NCBI GenBank assembly: GCA_030152805.1
Contig: JASLIG010000086.1
Coordinates: 1 to 6,034, forward strand
Reading direction: 5' to 3'
From: Solirubrobacterales bacterium
GTDB lineage: Bacteria > Actinomycetota > Thermoleophilia > Solirubrobacterales > 70-9
DNA: 6,034 nt
The position numbers were made by a program, and so were the translations under genes. Within the stretch, counting starts at the first letter, position 1; each line of letters opens with the position of its first letter. Of the stretch, positions 1 to 4,416 are shown one piece after another. The notes beneath the pieces are model-generated. The model saw only the letters and a program-made list of their open reading frames with translations. It searched no databases and had not been told where the DNA came from.

Positions 1-347
1 GCACGTTCGGCAAGCCGATCGCCGAGCACCAGGCGATCCAGTTCAAGCTCGCCGACATGGCCACCAAGGTCGAGGCCGCCCGCCTGCTCACGCTCAAGGC
101 CGCGCGGATGAAGGACGCCGGTGAGCGCTCCGACCTCGAGGCGGGGATGGCGAAGCTGCTCGCCTCGGAGACCGGCAAGGAGTGCGTCGAGGAGTCCTTC
201 CGCATCCACGGCGGCTACGGCTACTCGAAGGAGTACGAGATCGAGCGGCTCTACCGCGACGCGCCTCTGCTGCTGATCGGCGAGGGGACCTCCGAGATCC
301 AGCGCATGGTGATTGGCAAGAAGCTCCTACAGCGTCACAAGATCTAG
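1..347 (+). CDS. Acyl-CoA dehydrogenase, C-terminal part (candidate methylsuccinyl-CoA dehydrogenase)
   Basis: This is the 3' end of a gene that enters from the left; frame 3 is open from base 3 to the TAG at 345-347, giving about 114 residues. They form the C-terminal helical domain of a flavin-dependent acyl-CoA dehydrogenase, which introduces a trans double bond at C2-C3 of an acyl-CoA and passes electrons to ETF. Hallmarks seen are EHQAIQFKLADM, the FRIHGGYGYSKEYEIERLYRD stretch, and IGEGTSEIQR near the end. The Glu of the GEGTSEIQR motif (codon 282-284) matches the catalytic base of short- and medium-chain family members. Because MaoC hydratase and ethylmalonyl-CoA mutase genes lie nearby, methylsuccinyl-CoA dehydrogenase (mcd) of the ethylmalonyl-CoA pathway is the best specific guess. 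That rests on context only, since the FAD- and substrate-binding N-terminal part is outside the window. The next gene starts 4 nt after the stop, so the two are probably co-translated. Confidence 0.93.
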   Translation, partial: TFGKPIAEHQAIQFKLADMATKVEAARLLTLKAARMKDAGERSDLEAGMAKLLASETGKECVEESFRIHGGYGYSKEYEIERLYRDAPLLLIGEGTSEIQRMVIGKKLLQRHKI

Positions 348-351
348 TCGG

Positions 352-714
352 ATGGCTTCGACCGCTGACCTGATTCGCACCGCAGTCGAGCGGTTCCAGG
401 CGGAGGTCCCGGCCCTGCAGAAGCTCAAACTCGTCTTCGGGTTGGAGCTGAGGGGGAGGGGCGACATTCAGCTCTACCGGGTCGAGGTGCCGGGACCGAA
501 GATCAAGAAGGAACTCGCGCAGGACGAGCGGGTTCTGGTCGAGATCGACCGCCCACAGTTCAACGAGCTGGCCGAGCGTGGCACTCTGAAGAGCTACCGC
601 AAGGCCTACGAGACGGGCCACATCAAGGTCACCGGCGACTCCAACGTGAAGAAGCTGATCGCCCAGGTGGTCGAACGCCAGGAGGAACGCGCCCGGCTCA
701 AAAAGGCCCACTGA
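352..714 (+). CDS. Small SCP2-like (sterol carrier-like) protein
   Basis: This gene encodes a 120-residue protein. I start it at ATG 352, four bases after the dehydrogenase stop. The frame is open further back to an ATG at 313, but that would overlap the dehydrogenase and add 13 residues of no recognisable character. No strong Shine-Dalgarno precedes 352, which fits translational coupling. The central and C-terminal part (about residues 60-105) has the pattern of the SCP2 fold: a charged strand VLVEIDRP, a helix FNELAERG, then a KAYETGHIKVTGD segment resembling the 'aF..GklkikGd' signature of sterol carrier proteins. SCP2 folds bind lipids or acyl-CoAs in a hydrophobic tunnel. The tail is rich in Lys, Arg and Glu. 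There is no signal peptide or membrane segment, so it should be cytoplasmic. Tight linkage to an acyl-CoA dehydrogenase suggests an accessory role in acyl-CoA metabolism. The family call is by pattern only; a conserved protein of unknown function is the alternative. Confidence 0.8.
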   Translation: MASTADLIRTAVERFQAEVPALQKLKLVFGLELRGRGDIQLYRVEVPGPKIKKELAQDERVLVEIDRPQFNELAERGTLKSYRKAYETGHIKVTGDSNVKKLIAQVVERQEERARLKKAH

Positions 715-728
715 GCGGCGCCGGGCAT

Positions 729-1073
729 CTACCGCAGCAGTACGCGGCAGCGTTTCAGCAGCTCCTGCAGTGTCTTCGGGCGAAGGCTGCCGAGGCGGCG
801 ACTGAGCCGCTCGTGGGAGATCGCTCGTAGCTGCTCGGGCATCGCGAAGCTCCGCTCCCTCAGCCCTCCCTCCGAGGCGGGAACCTCGAGGTGAAGCGGG
901 CTGCTGAAGTCGGTGCGGGTGAGCGGGACGGCGAGCGATAGGCCGAGGCCGGCGCGGTTGAGCTGATCGACCGAGACGATCGCGAATGGCCGTGCCTTGG
1001 CCTGCTCGGCTCCGCGGGTCGGATCGGGATCGGTCCAGTAGACGTCGCCCTGCTGGGGGCGGGTGGTTACCAC
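729..1073 (-). CDS. PemK/MazF-family mRNA interferase toxin
   Basis: The protein has 114 residues, typical for the family. MazF/PemK toxins are ribonucleases that cleave mRNA at short sequence motifs and arrest growth unless bound by the antitoxin. The N-terminal signature is clear: GDVYWTDPDPTRGAEQAKARP (residues 9-29) followed by FAIVSVDQLNR. Arg20 in the TRG motif and Thr52 in PLTRTD fall where the catalytic Arg and Thr of characterised MazF toxins lie. The C-terminal MPEQLRAISHERLSRRLGSL corresponds to the usual 'cEQirtvdksRLg.riG.L' block. The start is a GTG at 1073-1071, placed 7 nt inside the end of the antitoxin gene. No separate ribosome binding site is needed if translation is coupled, and coupling would keep toxin output below antitoxin. 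The toxin gene converges on the SCP2-like gene, with 14 nt between the stops. All key residues are present, so it looks intact and probably active. Confidence 0.9.
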   Translation of the reverse strand: MVTTRPQQGDVYWTDPDPTRGAEQAKARPFAIVSVDQLNRAGLGLSLAVPLTRTDFSSPLHLEVPASEGGLRERSFAMPEQLRAISHERLSRRLGSLRPKTLQELLKRCRVLLR

Positions 1074-1324
1074 TCAGGTGTTGGCGCGTCGAATGCCGAC
1101 TCGATCTCGCGGCTCTCGGCGCGATAGGCGGCGAGAGCTTTGGGGTCGCTCGAGAGCCTCTCGAAGCCGGTTTCGATCTCCGCCAGCATCGCCTCTTCGT
1201 CGGCGGCGCTGACGAGCTTGGTTACGACCTCGCTTGCGGACTCGCCGCGCTGAGCGGCGAGAATCCTGAGGCGATCGCGAGTCTTGGTCGGAACCCGGAT
1301 GGTCGTGGTGTCCGCGGCAGCCAT
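1067..1324 (-). CDS. Ribbon-helix-helix antitoxin of the PemK/MazF module
   Basis: The protein has 85 residues and is the first gene of the toxin-antitoxin operon. Residues 5-12 (DTTTIRVP) form the expected DNA-binding beta strand. KTRDRLRILAAQRG and ESASEVVTKLVSAA are the two helices of a ribbon-helix-helix fold. From about residue 43 the chain is acidic and helical, ending in APTPEW, as expected for a toxin-wrapping C-terminus. Such antitoxins neutralise the toxin and, as dimers, repress their own promoter. I place the start at ATG 1324-1322. The open frame runs back to 1372, but those 16 residues lack family character. The chosen start is preceded by GGTGATC with 3 nt before the ATG, which pairs with the extended anti-Shine-Dalgarno (AAGGAGGTGATC) in the correct register. 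An inverted repeat at the start codon (1324-1342) is a likely operator. The stop TAA overlaps the toxin start. Confidence 0.87.
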   Translation of the reverse strand: MAAADTTTIRVPTKTRDRLRILAAQRGESASEVVTKLVSAADEEAMLAEIETGFERLSSDPKALAAYRAESREIESAFDAPTPEW

Positions 1325-1342
1325 GTAGATCACCAGTCTACA
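1324..1342 (-). promoter_or_regulatory. Inverted repeat at the antitoxin start: probable autoregulatory operator
   Basis: Two perfect 6-base arms, TGTAGA (1324-1329) and TCTACA (1337-1342), flank a 7-base spacer. On the - strand the repeat overlaps a possible -10 hexamer TAGACT (1340-1335), contains the start of the GGTGATC ribosome binding site, and ends on the A of the antitoxin ATG. Ribbon-helix-helix antitoxins commonly bind such palindromes at their own promoter, so an operator is the natural reading. If the transcript begins upstream of the repeat, the same bases could fold and hide the ribosome binding site. No convincing -35 was seen. The sequence is certain; the function is inferred. 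Confidence 0.5.
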
Positions 1343-1349
1343 CGAGCGC

Positions 1350-1404
1350 CAGACAGCGTGCGGCCGTGCCAAGCTAGGATCACGCGCCGTCCAACCCCAA
1401 GGAG
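1350..1404 (+). promoter_or_regulatory. Possible promoter and ribosome binding site of the MaoC gene
   Basis: The 92-nt gap between the divergent antitoxin and MaoC genes must carry the MaoC control signals. A -10-like TAGGAT lies at 1375-1380, with a CAGACA at 1350-1355 matching TTGACA in four of six bases at a wide 19-nt spacing. AAGGAG at 1399-1404 is a strong Shine-Dalgarno, 12 nt before ATG 1417, and supports that start. The ribosome binding site is well supported. The promoter hexamers are a guess in a genome whose sigma factor preferences are unknown. Confidence 0.4.
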
Positions 1405-1416
1405 ATTCCGCGACCG

Positions 1417-1962
1417 ATGAGCGAGCAGACTTATGAGCTGACCACCGACCAGGCCGAGCGCGAGGCTTCCGGCGCGCACAGCTACGGTCGCTACCTCGAG
1501 GAGTTCGAGGTCGGCGCCGTCTACAAGCACTGGCCGGCCAAGACCGTGACCGAGGCGGACGACCACCTGTTCTGCCTGATCACGATGAACCACCACCCGC
1601 TGCACATCAACGACGTCTACGCGAGCGGCTCCCAGCAGGGCCGCAACGTAGTCGTCGGCCCGCTCGTCTACTCGCTGGCGCTCGGCATGTCTGTCTCCGA
1701 CGTCTCCGGCAAGGCGATCGCCAACTTGGCAACCGAAGACCTCAGCCACCCCAACCCGGTCTTCCACGGCGACACCCTCTTCTGCGAGACCGAGGTGCTC
1801 GAGGTCAAGCCCTCCAAATCGAAGCCCGACCGCGGCGTGGTCAAGGTCCACACCCGGGTGCTCAACCAGGACGGCGTTCTGGTCGCCGAGTTCAAGCGGC
1901 TGGTGCTGGTGCCGCGCAAGAACCCGGGCGAGGCGCCCAGGGCGGAGGGCGACGTCGAGTAG
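1417..1962 (+). CDS. MaoC-family hydratase (candidate mesaconyl-CoA hydratase)
   Basis: The protein has 181 residues and a single hot-dog domain of the MaoC/R-specific enoyl-CoA hydratase family. After a charged N-terminus, RYLEEFEVGAVYKHWPAKTVTEADDHLFCLITMN is typical. The helix-motif region HHPLHINDVYASGSQQGRNVVVGPLVYSLALGMS carries the catalytic-site signature. His63 matches the active-site His. The position of the usual Asp in 'GDxNPxH' hydratases appears to be Asn58 in TMNHHPLH. As I recall, a TMN..PLH variant is characteristic of the beta-methylmalyl-CoA dehydratase/mesaconyl-CoA hydratase branch. With ecm and an acyl-CoA dehydrogenase nearby, the likely reaction is hydration of mesaconyl-C1-CoA to beta-methylmalyl-CoA in the cytoplasm. 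The start follows AAGGAG at 12 nt. The last 15 or so residues are a charged tail. The gene converges on the acyltransferase gene 12 nt away. The family is sure; the exact substrate is inferred from context. Confidence 0.9.
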   Translation: MSEQTYELTTDQAEREASGAHSYGRYLEEFEVGAVYKHWPAKTVTEADDHLFCLITMNHHPLHINDVYASGSQQGRNVVVGPLVYSLALGMSVSDVSGKAIANLATEDLSHPNPVFHGDTLFCETEVLEVKPSKSKPDRGVVKVHTRVLNQDGVLVAEFKRLVLVPRKNPGEAPRAEGDVE

Positions 1963-1977
1963 CGCGGCGGCGCGCTA
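1960..1977. terminator. Perfect hairpin spanning both convergent stop codons (possible bidirectional terminator)
   Basis: TAGCGCG (1960-1966) and CGCGCTA (1971-1977) form a perfect 7-bp stem around a GCGG loop (1967-1970). The left arm begins with the TAG stop of the MaoC gene. The right arm ends with the complement of the TAG stop of the acyltransferase gene. The whole 12-nt gap therefore lies inside the hairpin. It sits where a bidirectional terminator would be wanted between convergent genes. There is no U tract on either side, so it is not a canonical intrinsic terminator; U-tract-poor hairpins are reported in GC-rich actinobacteria. The structure is seen directly; the role is inferred. 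Confidence 0.4.
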
Positions 1978-2553
1978 GACGCGGTGCCACTCGTCCGAGG
2001 CGCTCAGCTCGCGCACCGGCTTGGCGGGGTTGCCGGCGACGAGGGTGCGTGCCGGGACGTCGACGGTGACGATCGAGCCGGCGGCGACCACCGCGTGGTC
2101 GCCGATCGTCACCCCGGCGAGGATCGTCGCGCCGCGGCCGATCCAGACGTTGGCGCCGATCTCGACCGGCCTGACCTTGACCTCGCGCCCCTCCTCCAGC
2201 GGGTGGAAGCTGGTGTCGTAGATCGTGACCAGGCCGCCGACGATCGTGTCGTGGCCCAACCTGACCGATTGCTCGGCGTAGAACTCGACCCCGTAGCCGA
2301 TGCCGGAGCGGTCGCCAAGCTCGATCCGGCCGGCGGGGCCGGTGACCAGCCGGGCGCGGACCGGTCCGCCGCGCATGCGGCAGTCGTCGCCGAAGGCGAT
2401 CTCGCCCGGCCCTTTGAGGATCGGCATTCCCTCGAAGAAGAGTGGCTTGCGGCCCCAGCTCAGCTTGCGGCCGGCGAGGCGCAGTAGGCGCAGCTTGTAC
2501 TCGGCGCGGGCGCGGGCGGCAAGGCCGGCGCGGTGCTCGCGGGAAAGGGGCAT
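1975..2553 (-). CDS. Left-handed beta-helix (hexapeptide-repeat) O-acyltransferase
   Basis: The protein has 192 residues and resembles maltose/galactoside O-acetyltransferases and exopolysaccharide acetyltransferases. The first 35 or so residues are basic and probably helical. From about residue 45, hexapeptide turns appear in series: IAFGDDC, IELGDRSGIGYGV, VRLGHDTIVGGLVTI, VEIGANVWIGRGATILAGVTIGDHAVVAAGSIV. The chain closes with VPARTLVAGNPAKPVREL, the family's usual end. His117 in DTSFHPLEEG aligns with the catalytic His of LacA-type enzymes. Such trimers transfer acetyl or another acyl group from acyl-CoA to a sugar hydroxyl, often on a surface glycan or glycolipid; the acceptor cannot be read from sequence. 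The start at ATG 2553 lies 15 nt after the upstream stop and lacks a clear Shine-Dalgarno. It is probably the last gene of the ecm-lhgO operon, although its link to central carbon metabolism is not obvious. Confidence 0.9.
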   Translation of the reverse strand: MPLSREHRAGLAARARAEYKLRLLRLAGRKLSWGRKPLFFEGMPILKGPGEIAFGDDCRMRGGPVRARLVTGPAGRIELGDRSGIGYGVEFYAEQSVRLGHDTIVGGLVTIYDTSFHPLEEGREVKVRPVEIGANVWIGRGATILAGVTIGDHAVVAAGSIVTVDVPARTLVAGNPAKPVRELSASDEWHRV

Positions 2554-2568
2554 GCGCAGCTATCGGCT

Positions 2569-3135
2569 CTAGTGCGCCTCGTCTGAAGCGTGGGCGGGGG
2601 GTCGCGACTCCTCCGCCAGCGAGGTGATCTCGAGCGGGCCGTGGGCGGCGTCCTCCAAAACCTCGCTTGCCTCTTCGGCCGAACGGGCGTAGAGCTCGAC
2701 CAGCATGTGCACCACGACCTGCTCCTCGTCGTGCTTGTGGAAGCGGACGTGGGTGAAGAACTCGCGCACGCCGGCGTCGCCGAAGGCGCCGTAGGTGAGG
2801 AACTCGCCGGCTTCGGGGCCGGAGCAGTTCTCGACCCGGTCCTGGTCGACGCGCACCGTGCAGGAGGCGACCCAGGGAGTGCCCGCGACCATCCGCTCCC
2901 AGCGGTCCTCGATCGGCACGACCTGATCGTCCTGGAAGGTCAGGTGGGGCTGGTCGTGCATGCAGTCGACGCACTGCACCAGCGCCTCCTGGACCTCGTC
3001 GACCCCCTCGGCGAGCACGCCGCTTTCGGGGTCGACGCGGCGGATCGCGTCGTAGTGGATCTGGATCTCGAGGTTCTGGGACCAGCAGCGGTAGCAGCGC
3101 AGCCAGGCCGAGCGGTCCCCGTTGAGCTCGCTCAT
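2569..3135 (-). CDS. Hypothetical protein with two CxxC pairs (possible zinc ribbon)
   Basis: I do not recognise this 188-residue protein. It starts at ATG 3135-3133 (MSELNGDRSAW). The frame is open further back through lhgO, but that part is arginine- and proline-rich shadow sequence. GGAG precedes the ATG by only 2 nt, closer than usual. Cys14-Tyr-Arg-Cys17 and Cys55-Val-Asp-Cys58 form two CxxC pairs about 38 residues apart, a plausible four-Cys metal site. CMHDQPH directly after the second pair adds more possible ligands. Residues of about 70-150 look like a mixed alpha/beta domain with alternating strands (WVASCTVRVDQ, FFTHVRFHKHDEEQVVVHMLVELYA). The C-terminus is acidic and disordered-looking. 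Overall it is very acidic, with no signal peptide or membrane segment. It lies 35 nt after lhgO, with a hairpin in the gap, and 15 nt before the acyltransferase gene, so it is part of the operon. Its function is unknown. Confidence 0.8.
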   Translation of the reverse strand: MSELNGDRSAWLRCYRCWSQNLEIQIHYDAIRRVDPESGVLAEGVDEVQEALVQCVDCMHDQPHLTFQDDQVVPIEDRWERMVAGTPWVASCTVRVDQDRVENCSGPEAGEFLTYGAFGDAGVREFFTHVRFHKHDEEQVVVHMLVELYARSAEEASEVLEDAAHGPLEITSLAEESRPPAHASDEAH

Positions 3136-3147
3136 CGCTCCATTGTC

Positions 3148-3170
3148 GCGCGTCGGCGACCTCGACGCGC
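3148..3170 (-). other. Intercistronic hairpin between lhgO and the CxxC-protein gene
   Basis: GCGCGTCG (3148-3155) and CGACGCGC (3163-3170) form a perfect 8-bp stem with a 7-nt loop. In the operon transcript the stem begins on the base after the lhgO TGA (3173-3171) and ends 12 nt before the next ATG. No U run follows it. It may stabilise the upstream message against 3' decay, cause partial termination, or limit ribosome access to the next gene. The fold is evident; the function is inferred. Confidence 0.4.
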
Positions 3171-4406
3171 TCAGCTGGAGCCAGTCGCCGCCGCGAGCTC
3201 CTCGGCGATCAGGCGGGCGAGCGCCAGCGAGGAGGTGGCAGCAGGGGAGGGCGCGTTGCGGACGTGGATCGCCCGCTCGGTGCGGTGGACGACGAAGTCG
3301 TCGACCAGCGTGCCGTCGCGGGCGAGCGCCTGCGCGCGGATGCCGGCGGCGGCCGGTCTGGCGCGGACGCCGCGCAGGGCGGGCACCATGCGGGCGACGT
3401 CGGCGACGGTGGCGCGGCGGCTGCCGGCACGGTGGAGCTCGCTGAGGCCGGCGTGCCAGTGGCGGCGCATCAGGCGCCAAGTGCCGGGCCAGGCGATCGT
3501 CTCGCCGAGGTCGCGGGGCCGCAGGGTGGACAGCTTGTAGGCATCCCGCGCCGGCGCGATCAGGGCGCTGGGGCCGATCAGCAGGCGACCGTCGAGCGTG
3601 CGGGTGAGGTGAGCGCCGAGGAAGGGGAGAACCGGATCGGGGACGGGGTAGACGTTGGCCCGCACCGTACCCGCCCGCCCTGGCGGGACCTCCAGGTAGC
3701 CGCCGCGGAAGGGGACGATGCGCGGATCCGCGGGGGCGCCGCAGGCGACCGCGAGGCGGTCGGCCCAGAGGCCGGCGCAGAAGACTGCGCCGGCAGCGCG
3801 GGTGGTGCCCCGAGCGTGTCGCAGCACGATCGCGCGCGGCTCGTGCTCGACCCGCGCCAGGGTGTAGCCCAGGTGGACGGTGCCACCGCTCGCCACCACA
3901 TCGGCCGCGTAGGACTCGGCAACCGCGACGAAGTCGACCGTCCCCGTCGCCGGCGAGTGCAGTGCCGCCAGGCCCCGCGCGGCCGGCTCGACCTCGGCGA
4001 TCTCCCCCTCGTCAAGGCGCCGCAGGCCGGGAACGCCGTTGGCCGCACCGCGCCGCTCCAGCTCGGCGAGGCCGGCCAGCTGATTCTCGTTCGTGGCAAC
4101 TACGAGCTTGCCCGACCTGGCGCAGGGAATCTGGTGCTCCTCGCAGTATTCGTAGAGCTCCCGCGCGCCCTCGACGCAGAGCCGCGCCTTGAGCGAGCCC
4201 GGCCGGTAGTAGAGGCCGGCGTGGATCACTCCGCTGGAGCGGCCGGTCTGGTGGCGGCCGATCCCGTCCTCGGCCTCGAGCACGCAGAGCCGCGCCCCGG
4301 GCCGGCGCGCCAGCAGCTCGCGTGCGACCGCGAGGCCGAGAATGCCGCCGCCGACGACGGCGAGATCGCACTCGCGCGGTGGCTCGGCGTCCTTCGGCCC
4401 GGACAC
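3171..4406 (-). CDS. lhgO: L-2-hydroxyglutarate oxidase/dehydrogenase (FAD-dependent)
   Basis: The protein has 411 residues, about the family length, and belongs to the DAO-type FAD oxidoreductases. It oxidises L-2-hydroxyglutarate to 2-oxoglutarate, passing electrons to quinone or oxygen. The N-terminal dinucleotide-binding motif is VVGGGILGLAVARELL (GxGxxG at Gly19, Gly21, Gly24), with Glu44 in CVLEAE as the ribose-binding acidic residue. RHQTGRSSGVIHAGLYYRPGSLKA (residues 51-74) is the LhgO hallmark. TGTVDFVAV, PFRGGYLEV, GIRAQALARDGTLVDDF and the C-terminal NAPSPAATSSLALARLIAEEL also match the family. The start is a GTG at 4406-4404, 10 nt after the ecm stop. No Shine-Dalgarno is visible, and no earlier start fits better. 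The start codon sits in a small GC hairpin (4397-4410). The position behind ecm suggests a metabolite-repair role or a related 2-hydroxyacid as substrate. It appears intact. Confidence 0.93.
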   Translation of the reverse strand: MSGPKDAEPPRECDLAVVGGGILGLAVARELLARRPGARLCVLEAEDGIGRHQTGRSSGVIHAGLYYRPGSLKARLCVEGARELYEYCEEHQIPCARSGKLVVATNENQLAGLAELERRGAANGVPGLRRLDEGEIAEVEPAARGLAALHSPATGTVDFVAVAESYAADVVASGGTVHLGYTLARVEHEPRAIVLRHARGTTRAAGAVFCAGLWADRLAVACGAPADPRIVPFRGGYLEVPPGRAGTVRANVYPVPDPVLPFLGAHLTRTLDGRLLIGPSALIAPARDAYKLSTLRPRDLGETIAWPGTWRLMRRHWHAGLSELHRAGSRRATVADVARMVPALRGVRARPAAAGIRAQALARDGTLVDDFVVHRTERAIHVRNAPSPAATSSLALARLIAEELAAATGSS

Positions 4407-4416
4407 GGGCGGCGCG

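Noticed and set aside
313..351. Earlier ATG in frame with the SCP2-like gene
   Set aside because: It would overlap the conserved end of the dehydrogenase and adds 13 residues unlike the rest; the start 4 nt after the stop fits coupling better.
94..711. Long open frame on the - strand across the dehydrogenase and SCP2-like genes
   Set aside because: Its translation is arginine- and proline-rich without family motifs and lies antisense to two recognisable genes; GC-rich codon bias creates such open shadows.
715..728. GC-rich palindromic bases between the convergent SCP2-like and toxin genes (CGGCGCCG at 716-723)
   Set aside because: The palindrome has no loop and cannot form a stable RNA hairpin; I do not call a terminator there.
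1325..1372. Extension of the antitoxin to an upstream ATG at 1372
   Set aside because: The added residues lack ribbon-helix-helix character, and the inner ATG has a well-placed GGTGATC ribosome binding site.
986..1420. Open + strand frame opposite the toxin-antitoxin pair
   Set aside because: It covers both clearly recognised TA genes in antisense and shows no protein family features.
1330..1851. 173-residue open frame antisense to the MaoC gene
   Set aside because: Its composition is a low-complexity mirror of the MaoC codons, and the + strand product is a clear hot-dog hydratase.
1892..2974. 360-residue - strand frame across the acyltransferase and CxxC genes
   Set aside because: It is almost entirely Arg, Pro, Ala and Gly in a shifted frame of two genes with good protein character.
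3132..3143. Tiny reading frame ATG GAG CGA TGA whose stop overlaps the start of the CxxC gene
   Set aside because: Three codons are too few to call a leader peptide without evidence, and the overlap may be coincidence.
2590..3540. 316-residue + strand frame opposite the CxxC gene and the end of lhgO
   Set aside because: It spans a gene boundary of the other strand and has shadow-like composition; no start signal was seen.
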